Source: an uncultured cyanobacterium (lineage in GTDB: Bacteria; Cyanobacteriota; Cyanobacteriia; Cyanobacteriales; Nostocaceae). From it: a stretch of 64,000 bases of DNA. This document shows, in pieces, positions 6,719 to 13,035 of the stretch. The notes under the pieces were generated by a model. The model was given only the letters and a program-made list of their open reading frames with translations, had not been told where the DNA came from and did no database searches. Position 1 is the stretch's first letter, and every line of letters begins with the position of its first letter. Made by a program: the position numbers and the translations under genes. The stretch spans positions 1 through 64,000 of the forward strand of contig CAINGU010000031.1 of assembly GCA_903848645.1 (NCBI GenBank), read 5' to 3'.

Positions 6719-6877
6719 ATGTCTAAGACACTAACTTATCAGGTAGGCGACCTTTACACCACACAGAAGTCAAAGGTCACAGGTACAATCAAGGAGATTG
6801 TCGAAGCAGAGGGCACTCGTGCACTGTTGCTTCTTGATGTAAACGGTCAAGACCGTTACACGACTTGGGTGTTCTAA
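6719..6877 (+). CDS. 52-residue beta-rich hypothetical protein
   Basis: Residues alternate as in a small beta barrel (YQVGDLYTTQKSKVTGTIKE...RALLLLDVNG), resembling an SH3-like fold, but no family is claimed. AAAAAGG lies upstream of the ATG. Single-gene unit followed by two hairpins. Confidence 0.55.
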   Translation: MSKTLTYQVGDLYTTQKSKVTGTIKEIVEAEGTRALLLLDVNGQDRYTTWVF

Positions 6878-6879
6878 GT

Positions 6880-6932
6880 TTAGGATTTTTATCCTAAAGA
6901 GACCTTAGTGGGCAAGTCTTAAAACTGCCCAC
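6880..6932 (+). terminator. Two consecutive hairpins after the 6719 gene
   Basis: TTAGGAT-TTTT-ATCCTAA (6880-6897) and GTGGGCA...TGCCCAC (6908-6932). Neither has a good T-run, so they may attenuate or stabilise RNA rather than terminate cleanly. Confidence 0.4.
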
Positions 6933-6962
6933 ACTTATTAAAGAATAGGAAATAATAATCAA

Positions 6963-7136
6963 ATGATGACCCGCAAGGATTATGTTCAAACTGCTGATAT
7001 TCTAAACAGTTATTCAAAAGACATAAAGCAAGAAGTATTGGAAGACATGGCACAAGATTTTATTGACATGTTTGCAAAAGATAATCCGAATTTCCGAAAT
7101 GATATTTTTTGGAATTCAGTTTTTGAAGAAGAATAA
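6963..7136 (+). CDS. MMTRKDYV-family small protein (copy 2)
   Basis: 57 residues, paralogue of the protein at 5737 (MMTRKDYV start, FAKDNPNF...IFW end) but about 13 residues shorter in the middle and tail. No promoter is obvious; it may be read through from 6654. Confidence 0.55.
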   Translation: MMTRKDYVQTADILNSYSKDIKQEVLEDMAQDFIDMFAKDNPNFRNDIFWNSVFEEE

Positions 7137-7152
7137 ATAATAAAATAAAGTT

Positions 7153-7210
7153 GTGAGTGGGCTTATTAATTATAAGACTCTAGAGTGGCCCACTCACTGC
7201 TAGGTTTTTT
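7153..7210 (+). terminator. Intrinsic terminator with long loop
   Basis: GTGAGTGGGC / GCCCACTCAC, a 10 bp perfect stem with a 25-base loop, followed shortly by six Ts at 7205-7210. Confidence 0.6.
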
Positions 7211-7234
7211 GCGCCAGGCTCGGGCGTGTCGTGA

Positions 7235-7250
7235 TGTGATATTTATCACA
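7235..7250. promoter_or_regulatory. CRP/GlxR-like palindrome
   Basis: TGTGATATTTATCACA, a perfect palindromic consensus, centred 72.5 bp from the -10 box at 7315. It is preceded by a CGGGCGTGT block shared with the sites at 8789 and 11149. Confidence 0.65.
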
Positions 7251-7266
7251 AAAATACTTTACAAAA

Positions 7267-7278
7267 TGTCCGATTTGT
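7267..7278 (+). promoter_or_regulatory. Asymmetric 12-mer site TGTCCGATTTGT
   Basis: Exact copy between the palindrome and the promoter, the same order as at 4420-4505. Confidence 0.5.
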
Positions 7279-7291
7279 TACGATTTTGGAT

Positions 7292-7320
7292 TTGATAATG
7301 TCAGTTGAAACTGCTATACT
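7292..7320 (+). promoter_or_regulatory. TGTCAG-class promoter
   Basis: TTGATA-A-TGTCAG (7292-7304), 10 bp, TATACT (7315-7320). Drives the operon from 7350. Confidence 0.75.
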
Positions 7321-7349
7321 TCCGTTATTAAGAAGAAAGAAGGCCTAAG

Positions 7350-7460
7350 ATGAACTTAGAGCAATTTAGGGAGCAAGTCCTCGCTACTCGCAAGGAAACA
7401 ACAATGTCAGCCGTGTCTGCTATACTACAGGCTACAGAAAAGAAAGTAGGTAGCAACTAA
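7350..7460 (+). CDS. 36-residue peptide with an internal promoter
   Basis: ATG after AAGAAGG; ends with the start of the next gene (TAATG). A complete second TGTCAG-class promoter lies inside codons 19-25. The peptide is helical (LEQFREQVLATRKET) and unrecognised; the leader may exist mainly to carry the second promoter. Confidence 0.45.
   Translation: MNLEQFREQVLATRKETTMSAVSAILQATEKKVGSN
7398..7426 (+). promoter_or_regulatory. TGTCAG-class promoter inside a reading frame
   Basis: TGTCAG at 7405-7410, 10 bp, TATACT at 7421-7426, entirely within the 7350-7460 frame. It would give an extra start for the operon beginning at 7460. Confidence 0.6.
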
Positions 7461-7672
7461 TGCTATTATCAGAAGCCCTAGAAGGTAAGCGATATTATTC
7501 GCTATCCCGTCATATTGAAGGCTGTATCCAATTTGCCGAACGCCGTGAGAGTGTAGAAAAATACGATAATGTATTTGCCTATGTCTGCCTCCTCCGTCCG
7601 TATTGGAACGGTGAGGGAATTCCTAAGCCTGATTTCTATTCAACAATTTATGTAAAAGTGGACGGTGACTAA
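7460..7672 (+). CDS. Hypothetical 70-residue protein
   Basis: Coupled by TAATG to the upstream peptide. Contains YYSLSRHIEGCIQFAERR...RPYWNGEGIPKPDF; no family recognised. First full gene of a small operon running to 8750. Confidence 0.6.
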   Translation: MLLSEALEGKRYYSLSRHIEGCIQFAERRESVEKYDNVFAYVCLLRPYWNGEGIPKPDFYSTIYVKVDGD

Positions 7673-7879
7673 ATGTATACACTTACAGTAACTTATGATG
7701 AAAATTTGGCAACCCGCCAAACATGGAAAATTCAAGATTCACTTGAAGCCTTCTCACACTTTCTAAGTTTTAAGGATTGGGGATTCGCTAATGAATTTTC
7801 AACTGTTAATCTTGAAATGCCTAATGGCAAGATGTATACAAAAATATTTTATCGTGGTGGACGGGTGGTAACAAAATAA
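7673..7879 (+). CDS. Hypothetical 68-residue protein
   Basis: Starts immediately after the previous stop. Beta-rich (MYTLTVTYDENLATRQTWKI) with aromatic residues; the stop overlaps the next start (TAATG). Function unknown. Confidence 0.6.
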   Translation: MYTLTVTYDENLATRQTWKIQDSLEAFSHFLSFKDWGFANEFSTVNLEMPNGKMYTKIFYRGGRVVTK

Positions 7880-8007
7880 TGTCTAAGTTTCGCATAACTT
7901 TCGAAATTGAAACTCCTTCAGACCCCAACGCATGGGATTGGGATAATTTGATAGAACCAACAGAAAATGAGTCTTATTCAATTCTAGACATTGTGGAGGT
8001 TAAATAA
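7879..8007 (+). CDS. 42-residue acidic protein
   Basis: Fits between overlapping stop/start pairs on both sides (TAATG). Strongly acidic (WDWDNLIEPTENES). Function unknown. Confidence 0.5.
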   Translation: MSKFRITFEIETPSDPNAWDWDNLIEPTENESYSILDIVEVK

Positions 8008-8225
8008 TGTCAAGAAAGCCGCTTGTATCTACTGCCAATTGGGAAAAGATTATAGATACAGATACAGTTACTATCTATAAAGATTCTAACCCTGAAAATT
8101 GGGAATACTATAAGGTTGTAATCACGGGGGAACGCCCTAAGTATTTTTATGGAGAAACTGCTTGGTCAGATTACCGCCGTTATGTCTATGACAAAGACAA
8201 CCTTTATTTACAGTATTCATTATGA
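8007..8225 (+). CDS. Hypothetical 72-residue Tyr/Trp-rich protein
   Basis: Coupled start (TAATG). Twelve Tyr and four Trp in 72 residues, beta-rich. No family recognised. Confidence 0.6.
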   Translation: MSRKPLVSTANWEKIIDTDTVTIYKDSNPENWEYYKVVITGERPKYFYGETAWSDYRRYVYDKDNLYLQYSL

Positions 8226-8236
8226 TGGGAAAGATA

Positions 8237-8359
8237 ATGGATAAAGTACACCGTATTCAAGAATTAAGGCGTAGTAATGCTGCAACGCCTATCAAGAATA
8301 AAAAGAAATATCAACGTAAGCCAAAATATAAGGACAAAAATTATGACAATGAAATTTGA
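8237..8359 (+). CDS. 40-residue very basic protein
   Basis: ATG at 8237 lies 5 bp after GGGAAAG; an ATG at 8225 is an alternative. The product is Lys/Arg-rich with a KNKKKYQRKPKYKDK core, so it probably binds nucleic acid. It overlaps the next gene by 17 bp. Confidence 0.45.
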   Translation: MDKVHRIQELRRSNAATPIKNKKKYQRKPKYKDKNYDNEI

Positions 8360-8750
8360 TATCCCAGAAGATGTAGTCTTTACTGTTCATGAGCCTGAAA
8401 TTTTTAATGAAGACAAACAATTCCCAGAGTGGTACTGCTGGGATATTCCTGATTTAATTGCAACACTTGAATATAAAGGAACCACCGCAGAAATTCGTAC
8501 TTGTGGTGAAATGAAAATTTGTGCACCAGAGGGTGCAGTTATTCGTTATAGTAATGCATTTGCAGACTATGATATAAAAACTGATAGTGACATTACTGCT
8601 GCTATTGAATCTGGTGAGTGGTACTATGACATGAATAATTGGTTTGAAGTTTGGGTAGGTGAATTTGGCTATGATGATGCACCAATCGCTGATGATATGA
8701 CTAATGCAATTGAAATTGCAATTCGTTATTTGAAAAAAGAAACGGAGTAA
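8343..8750 (+). CDS. Hypothetical acidic protein
   Basis: 135 residues from MTMKFDIP; upstream residues in this frame belong to the shadow of the basic gene. Acidic, Trp-rich and probably alpha/beta, with no recognised family. Last gene of its operon. Confidence 0.6.
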   Translation: MTMKFDIPEDVVFTVHEPEIFNEDKQFPEWYCWDIPDLIATLEYKGTTAEIRTCGEMKICAPEGAVIRYSNAFADYDIKTDSDITAAIESGEWYYDMNNWFEVWVGEFGYDDAPIADDMTNAIEIAIRYLKKETE

Positions 8751-8788
8751 AAGTCGCGCAGCTTGCGCCCCGTTCGGGCGTGTCGCAA

Positions 8789-8804
8789 TGTGATTAAGAT
8801 CATA
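8789..8804. promoter_or_regulatory. CRP/GlxR-like palindrome
   Basis: TGTGATTAAGATCATA, one mismatch in the right half, centred exactly 51.5 bp before the -10 box at 8848. It follows a GCGCA-GCT-TGCGC hairpin and the CGGGCGTGT block. Confidence 0.6.
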
Positions 8805-8824
8805 CTCTAAAATGTCCTGCAAAC

Positions 8825-8853
8825 TTGATAGTGTCAGTCCATTGTGTTATAAT
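8825..8853 (+). promoter_or_regulatory. TGTCAG-class promoter
   Basis: TTGATA-G-TGTCAG (8825-8837), 10 bp, consensus TATAAT (8848-8853). Drives the 8880-9853 operon. Confidence 0.75.
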
Positions 8854-8879
8854 TCAGGTATTAAAGAAAGGGGCAACTA

Positions 8880-9041
8880 ATGCCTAGATTAGCCTGTATC
8901 ATCTGTCCACCTTCCCACCCTAATCTCTCCGAAGAGATTTCAATTTATGACATTCCTTATACTTGGGATTATGTCTGCCATTCTTGTGAAGAGGCAGAGC
9001 GTCTTGAACAATTTAAGGCAGATTATGCAGGTCTAAGATAA
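8880..9041 (+). CDS. Zinc-ribbon-like protein
   Basis: 53 residues with CIICPP near the N-terminus and CHSCEE near residue 33: two C-x2-C pairs. AAAGGGG lies 6 bp upstream of the ATG; the stop overlaps the Gp88-like start. Confidence 0.6.
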   Translation: MPRLACIICPPSHPNLSEEISIYDIPYTWDYVCHSCEEAERLEQFKADYAGLR

Positions 9042-9763
9042 TGTCACAATTAAAACGCTCTAATGACCGTAAGGTTGCTAATAAAGTTTCACCTAATGGT
9101 AAGACTGCTACTATGGCTAATACTTTCGGATTACCCGCAGGTAAAGCATTCTCATGTCCAGGAGCCACTAGTGTATGTGAGTCTGTCTGTTATGCAGGAA
9201 AACTTGAAAAGTTATTCAAGGGTGTAAAGGCTAATTTGCTTCATAATTGGGATTTATTAAAAGACGCTAACTATGAAACTATGGTTGCATTGCTTGCTGA
9301 AATGATTAATGAATTTAGCATGGAGTGCGATAAGAAAAATGCTCCTAAGTTATTTCGTATTCATTGGGACGGCGATTTCTTTAACGATACTTATACTTAT
9401 GCTTGGAAGAGTGTAATTGAACTTCACCCTGATATTCAATTTTGGGTATATACTCGTGTTAAAGAGTCTGCAATTATTTTGAAAGATATTCCTAATCTTT
9501 CATTATATTATTCAACTGATGATGATAATTCTGCTATCGGTCACGATTTGAAAATTAATCATAGTATTCGCCTTGCATATCTTGGAAAGACATTCGCTGC
9601 AACTGAAAATAAAATGAAAGAACTAACGGGCAAGGTTGGTGCAAAGTGTCCTGAAAATAATAAACAGATTCCATTAATTTCAACTAATGGCTCTGCTTGT
9701 GTATCATGTGGATTATGTGTATTTGGTAAAGCAGATATTCGATTTAGTGCTAGTAAAAAATAA
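9041..9763 (+). CDS. Gp88-family protein
   Basis: 240 residues. The N-terminal half has the conserved FGLPAGKAFSCPGATSVC pattern followed by ESVCYAGKL, and the C-terminus has a CVSCGLCVF cluster, the layout of the actinophage/bacterial Gp88-like family named after a mycobacteriophage product. The eight or so Cys suggest a metal or iron-sulphur site. Biochemical role of the family is not established to my knowledge. Coupled (TAATG) to the zinc-ribbon gene upstream and followed by a tiny membrane peptide. Confidence 0.7.
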   Translation: MSQLKRSNDRKVANKVSPNGKTATMANTFGLPAGKAFSCPGATSVCESVCYAGKLEKLFKGVKANLLHNWDLLKDANYETMVALLAEMINEFSMECDKKNAPKLFRIHWDGDFFNDTYTYAWKSVIELHPDIQFWVYTRVKESAIILKDIPNLSLYYSTDDDNSAIGHDLKINHSIRLAYLGKTFAATENKMKELTGKVGAKCPENNKQIPLISTNGSACVSCGLCVFGKADIRFSASKK

Positions 9764-9769
9764 TGGGCT

Positions 9770-9853
9770 ATGCTAAATAAAATATTAATGAATTGGGTTA
9801 TTGTAATTACAGTAACCCTTATTGCTAAAATTAAATCGTTATTTAAAAAATAG
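9770..9853 (+). CDS. 27-residue membrane peptide
   Basis: A single hydrophobic helix (ILMNWVIVITVTLIA) with a Lys-rich tail, 6 bp after the Gp88-like stop. Very short, so uncertain. Confidence 0.35.
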   Translation: MLNKILMNWVIVITVTLIAKIKSLFKK

Positions 9854-9891
9854 CTGGTGCGCCCCGTCAAACCGACACGCCGTAGTTACGA

Positions 9892-9907
9892 AGTGATTTT
9901 TATCACT
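9892..9907. promoter_or_regulatory. CRP/GlxR-like palindrome, AGTGA variant
   Basis: AGTGATTTTTATCACT keeps the GTGA-N6-TCAC core as a perfect inverted repeat. Centre is 84.5 bp from the -10 box at 9984, close to one further helical turn. Confidence 0.5.
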
Positions 9908-9911
9908 CTGG

Positions 9912-9923
9912 ACAAATCGGACA
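9912..9923 (-). promoter_or_regulatory. Asymmetric 12-mer site, inverted
   Basis: ACAAATCGGACA, the reverse complement of TGTCCGATTTGT and the only clear copy pointing left. A partial copy follows at about 9929. Confidence 0.45.
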
Positions 9924-9960
9924 TAACGGACAAATCATTGTTTAACTTAGTATTAAGAAT

Positions 9961-9989
9961 GGACAAGTGTCAGTCCATAGTGCTATAAT
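9961..9989 (+). promoter_or_regulatory. TGTCAG-class promoter
   Basis: TGTCAG (9968-9973), 10 bp, consensus TATAAT (9984-9989). The -35 position reads GGACAA. Drives the gene at 10023. Confidence 0.7.
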
Positions 9990-10022
9990 AAGACTAATCA
10001 ACTAAAGAAAGAAGTATAAATA

Positions 10023-11030
10023 ATGGCTCACGATTTAGAACAGCAAGACGGTAAAGTAACTTTCGCTCTTCGCGGTGCACCTGCATGGCACAACCTCGCT
10101 CAAAAGATTTTTGGTGAGGATGAAGATGTATCAACAGCAACAATGCTAAAGGAAGCACTATTGGATAATTGGAATGTCCGATTGGAGCCAGTTAGTGATT
10201 TGGTTCCCTCTTATCGTGATGTATCTAATGCACAATTAGTTCTTCGCACTAACCCATTTGATGGTGGCACAGATGTGCTCGCAACAGTAGGCAAGCGATA
10301 CAAGCCTGTTCAAAATGAAGAGTTGTTTGATTTTGCAGACGCTATTCATGATACAGACCCAAATTGCCGTTGGGAGTCTGCTGGCTCTATTAAAAAGGGT
10401 AAAGTAGTTTTTGGTTCCGTTGCGATTCCTCGCACTATGGTACTAGACCCAAAGGGTGCTAATGATGAAACTAAATTGTATTTGGTTATCTCAACCTCTC
10501 ATGACGGTTCAAGTGCAGTTCAAGCAGCAATCACGCCTGTTCGTGTAGTATGTCAAAATACTCTTAACCTTGCCATGAATTCTGCAAAGCAATCTTTCAA
10601 GATTCGCCATACTCAGACAGTAGAAGGCAAAATCGCAATCGCTCGCCAGACTCTTGGATTAACTCTCGGTTATTTTGACGAGTTTGAAAAGCAAGCACAA
10701 GAATTGTTCAACATTGAAATTACTAATGCTAAGTTCAATGACATTATCAACAAGATGTATCCAAAGCCTGATGAAGACAAGAAGGGTTCACTAAAGAAGT
10801 GGGAGAACAAAGTCATTTTGATTAACGACTTGTATCACACTAGCCCTACTAATGAAAATATCAAGGGAACTGCATGGGGTGTAGTTAATGCACTTACTGA
10901 GCGACTTGATTACTATCGCACAGCCCGTAAGGGTGGCGAATCTCTATTGCAGGGTGCAAGTGGTTTTGACCCAGTTGTAACTGCTGAAAAAAATAAAATT
11001 GTGAAGCAGGTTCTCGCTCTCGCAAAGTAA
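10023..11030 (+). CDS. DUF932/TIGR03299-family phage-plasmid protein
   Basis: 335 residues, the largest product in the early-type region. RGAPAWHNLAQKIF near the start, a central VAIPRTMVLDPKG...LVISTSHDGSSAVQAAITPVRVVCQNTLNLA and a C-terminal WGVVNALTERLDYYRTARKG match the DUF932 family found in many phages and plasmids. Function is unknown in the family; similar proteins are often abundant early products. Strong AGAAAG ribosome site and its own promoter, palindrome and terminator suggest a highly expressed single-gene unit. The last 23 bases of coding sequence recur exactly at 19083-19105. Confidence 0.8.
   Translation: MAHDLEQQDGKVTFALRGAPAWHNLAQKIFGEDEDVSTATMLKEALLDNWNVRLEPVSDLVPSYRDVSNAQLVLRTNPFDGGTDVLATVGKRYKPVQNEELFDFADAIHDTDPNCRWESAGSIKKGKVVFGSVAIPRTMVLDPKGANDETKLYLVISTSHDGSSAVQAAITPVRVVCQNTLNLAMNSAKQSFKIRHTQTVEGKIAIARQTLGLTLGYFDEFEKQAQELFNIEITNAKFNDIINKMYPKPDEDKKGSLKKWENKVILINDLYHTSPTNENIKGTAWGVVNALTERLDYYRTARKGGESLLQGASGFDPVVTAEKNKIVKQVLALAK
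11004..11026. repeat. 23 bp exact repeat, copy A
   Basis: Identical, in the same orientation, to 19083-19105. Here it encodes the end of the DUF932 protein (QVLALAK region) on the + strand; there it lies on the non-coding strand of another gene. Confidence 0.7.
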
Positions 11031-11034
11031 AATA

Positions 11035-11060
11035 GTGGGGCAAAAGCCCCACTTCATTTT
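11035..11060 (+). terminator. Intrinsic terminator of the DUF932 gene
   Basis: GTGGGGC-AAAA-GCCCCAC then TTCATTTT; 7 bp GC-rich perfect stem. Confidence 0.8.
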
Positions 11061-11148
11061 GTGCACGTTCGTCCACATGTAATAGTGTGGGCGTTCGTCC
11101 ACAATTTCGGGGCGCAAGCTGCGCCACATTCGGGCGTGTTGCTACGAA

Positions 11149-11164
11149 TGTGATTAAAATCACC
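11149..11164. promoter_or_regulatory. CRP/GlxR-like palindrome upstream of tRNA-Asp
   Basis: TGTGATTAAAATCACC, one mismatch, centred exactly 51.5 bp before the -10 box at 11208. Preceded by GGCGCA-AGC-TGCGCC hairpin and CGGGCGTGT. Confidence 0.6.
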
Positions 11165-11184
11165 TCTGAATATGCCATTTGGAT

Positions 11185-11213
11185 TTGATTTGCAGATTCA
11201 TTTATGGTATTAT
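11185..11213 (+). promoter_or_regulatory. Promoter of tRNA-Asp
   Basis: TTGATT (11185-11190), 17 bp, TATTAT (11208-11213); no TGTCAG element. Start expected about 4 bases before the tRNA. Confidence 0.65.
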
Positions 11214-11223
11214 TCTCTTACTT

Positions 11224-11298
11224 GGGTATATAGTGTAAAGGTAACACATTTGATTGTCAATCAACTGTTGGGGGTTCAACTTCCCCCTATACCCGCCA
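11224..11298 (+). tRNA. tRNA-Asp (anticodon GTC)
   Basis: Acceptor GGGTATA/TATACCC, D-arm GTGT...ACAC, anticodon loop TTGTCAA, T-arm GGGGG-TTCAAC..., discriminator G and an encoded CCA. It is the only tRNA on the + strand and supplies the one amino acid missing from the 43-50 kb array. The encoded CCA ends 2 bp before the next promoter's TGTCAG. Confidence 0.85.
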
Positions 11299-11322
11299 AG
11301 TGTCAGTGGTATAAGGTATACT
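11294..11322 (+). promoter_or_regulatory. TGTCAG-class promoter abutting tRNA-Asp
   Basis: TGTCAG (11301-11306), 10 bp, TATACT (11317-11322). Drives the 11348 operon; its -35 position overlaps the tRNA 3' end. Confidence 0.7.
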
Positions 11323-11347
11323 ACTGTATCTAAACAGATAGGACACT

Positions 11348-11650
11348 ATGAATACAACAGATATAAGTGTTGAAGAATCGTTAAAAAATTGCAAAGGAAT
11401 TGCATGGGATGAATGCCACAAGATCTATATTCTTATGGATGATGAACAAATGGAACTAATGAAAGAATATGGGTATGACCCAATAATTCCCGCCACTGGT
11501 GATAATTATGAGAAATTGCTATCTAATCTAATTGATTGGTATGATAACTCATGTGGACTTAGATTTATTCAATCTGTTAGAACTAATCTAATTGACCCAA
11601 ACGAAGGATTTATTAATCTTGTTGGTCAATTTGAGGAATGGTTTATTTAA
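11348..11650 (+). CDS. Hypothetical 100-residue protein
   Basis: Acidic alpha/beta protein with no recognised family. ATG about 26 bp after the -10 box; stop overlaps the next start (TAATG). Confidence 0.6.
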   Translation: MNTTDISVEESLKNCKGIAWDECHKIYILMDDEQMELMKEYGYDPIIPATGDNYEKLLSNLIDWYDNSCGLRFIQSVRTNLIDPNEGFINLVGQFEEWFI

Positions 11651-11829
11651 TGTCTAATTCTGGTATGAAAGATATTTGGGATTATTCCTCAACCCGTTGC
11701 CAATGTGGTCACAAAGCACAATTTTTAACACACTCTGATCGCTATTTATGTTGGGATTGTGCCCAAGCATGGAGACAAGGCTGGAATGATTCTGTTAGTG
11801 ATACTTTAAGGAGAACAGTTCGTGGTTGA
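11650..11829 (+). CDS. Small zinc-ribbon-like protein
   Basis: 59 residues from MSNSGMKD (an earlier in-frame ATG at 11638 lies inside the previous gene). RCQCGHKAQF...YLCWDCAQAW forms a CxCxH/CxxC zinc pattern. Confidence 0.6.
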   Translation: MSNSGMKDIWDYSSTRCQCGHKAQFLTHSDRYLCWDCAQAWRQGWNDSVSDTLRRTVRG

Positions 11830-12022
11830 GAAATGGTTTAAGCATACATATGTATGTTCTAATAGTGATTGTGATGCTCTATGGGAGATTAGTAGCAAGG
11901 AGTCTAAGACTCCCTCTTGTTTTGAGCCTCAGTGCCAAGTGTGTAGCACTTACAAACTATTCCTAGTGTCAGTGGTAGATGTTACAATAAGCCAAGGAAC
12001 AACAGACGATTTAGAGGAGTAA
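11822..12022 (+). CDS. Small Cys-rich protein (GTG start)
   Basis: 66 residues with CSNSDC and CFEPQCQVC, a four- or five-Cys zinc pattern; Trp-rich N-terminus. Overlaps the previous gene by 8 bp. A TGTCAG-class promoter for the next gene lies inside its 3' end. Confidence 0.6.
   Translation: MVEKWFKHTYVCSNSDCDALWEISSKESKTPSCFEPQCQVCSTYKLFLVSVVDVTISQGTTDDLEE
11960..11988 (+). promoter_or_regulatory. TGTCAG-class promoter inside the end of a gene
   Basis: TGTCAG (11967-11972), 10 bp, TACAAT (11983-11988), within the last 20 codons of the 11822 gene; drives 12026. Confidence 0.65.
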
Positions 12023-12025
12023 GAA

Positions 12026-12529
12026 ATGATTGATGAAGATTCAATTGAAACAACTATTGATACATACAACCCACACCAAATTGTTACTTATAAAGTAATT
12101 AAGGGTGAGTACCCAAATGAATACTCAGAATTCCAAAGTGCAAAAGTAACAAGCATTGAAGGATATTTGGACGAAGGTCGCAAAGCAGTAGAAGCCCTTG
12201 AATTTAAGCGACAAGAGTTATCTACATATCGTAATCAGCAAGCAAGCAAGATTGATAGCCTTCGTGAGCATATTCTTGAAGAGTGGCAACGTGTAGAAGA
12301 TAATGAAAAGGAATCACTCCGTTGGATTGCAGACCTTTTTGATATCTCGCTTGAACGCACTATTTCTTTTACTGCCCGTGTTGAAGTTCGTGGGGACTTC
12401 CGAGCAGAGATTGATTTCAGCATTGATGATTTGTCTTGGGAAGTAGAACAAGGTATTTCAATTGATGGAAACAGAGATGTTATCATTGATAACTATGAAG
12501 TCATTAGAGTTAATGAGATTGATGGATAA
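12026..12529 (+). CDS. Coiled-coil hypothetical protein
   Basis: 167 residues. A long charged helix around residues 52-105 (EALEFKRQELSTYRNQ...EEWQRVEDNEKESLRW) looks coiled coil, followed by a beta-rich acidic tail. GAGGAG lies upstream of the ATG. Function unknown. Confidence 0.65.
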   Translation: MIDEDSIETTIDTYNPHQIVTYKVIKGEYPNEYSEFQSAKVTSIEGYLDEGRKAVEALEFKRQELSTYRNQQASKIDSLREHILEEWQRVEDNEKESLRWIADLFDISLERTISFTARVEVRGDFRAEIDFSIDDLSWEVEQGISIDGNRDVIIDNYEVIRVNEIDG

Positions 12530-12629
12530 TCAGTGTGATGTGTGTGAGGCTCCTGATGGGGAGCCTCATTGTAATTGTGGGAACTGTGACTGTGGAGGTC
12601 TAATTGATAATAACACTCAAAGCACCTAA
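12522..12629 (+). CDS. Metallothionein-like 35-residue Cys-rich peptide
   Basis: Overlaps the preceding stop. Contains CDVC and HCNCGNCDCGG: six Cys and one His in 24 residues, a metal-cluster pattern. A perfect GAGGCTCC...GGAGCCTC hairpin lies inside the frame (12546-12567). Overlaps the next gene by 26 bp, so it needs experimental support. Confidence 0.4.
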   Translation: MDNQCDVCEAPDGEPHCNCGNCDCGGLIDNNTQST

Positions 12630-12897
12630 TCGTGCACAATTTGCATATGGCATGGGTAAAGCAATTACTTATGGTGTAGAGTATGAAGTTCTAGACAATG
12701 AAAATATGATTGTTGAATTGACTTCATCAGATGAAATTCGTCTTACCAAAATGTGTGTAGCATTTAGGGCAAAGCCTTTAACTATATCTCATACTAAAGA
12801 AGTTAAGGGGGATTTGCCAAAGAGTGAAGTTCAATATGCCAAAACTCATAGAAAAATTCCTACACAAAAGCGTGTAGGGAGATGGGAATCTTCTTAA
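12604..12897 (+). CDS. Hypothetical basic protein (TTG start)
   Basis: 97 residues; TTG start 6 bp after GGAGG. N-terminal half beta-rich (IITLKAPNRAQFAYG...), C-terminal 30 residues basic. No family recognised. Followed by a strong terminator. Confidence 0.55.
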   Translation: MIITLKAPNRAQFAYGMGKAITYGVEYEVLDNENMIVELTSSDEIRLTKMCVAFRAKPLTISHTKEVKGDLPKSEVQYAKTHRKIPTQKRVGRWESS

Positions 12898-12907
12898 TTA
12901 AATAGCT

Positions 12908-12945
12908 GGGCGGGAGTTGATTATCCCGCCCTTTTGTGATAGGAT
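12908..12945 (+). terminator. Terminator whose loop contains the next -35 box
   Basis: Stem GGGCGGGA/TCCCGCCC (12908-12931) then TTTT. The 8-base loop GTTGATTA carries TTGATT (12917-12922), which with TAGGAT (12940-12945, 17 bp spacer) forms a promoter. Termination and initiation signals are therefore interleaved. Confidence 0.75.
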
Positions 12946-12951
12946 ACGGTC

Positions 12952-13035
12952 ATGGACGGAATAGATGCATTTTTAATAGTTGTAGGAATTTTAGTTATTT
13001 TGTTAATTGTGGGGGTAATTTCTAGTCATGAATAA
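12952..13035 (+). CDS. 27-residue membrane peptide, leaderless
   Basis: ATG begins 6 bp after the -10 box TAGGAT, so the mRNA should start at or next to the A of ATG. The product is a single hydrophobic helix (AFLIVVGILVILLIVGVIS) with acidic ends. It overlaps the next start. Confidence 0.5.
   Translation: MDGIDAFLIVVGILVILLIVGVISSHE

Noticed and set aside
10174-10186. Additional TGTCCGATT site
   Set aside because: Lies inside the DUF932 coding frame and matches only nine bases; likely chance.
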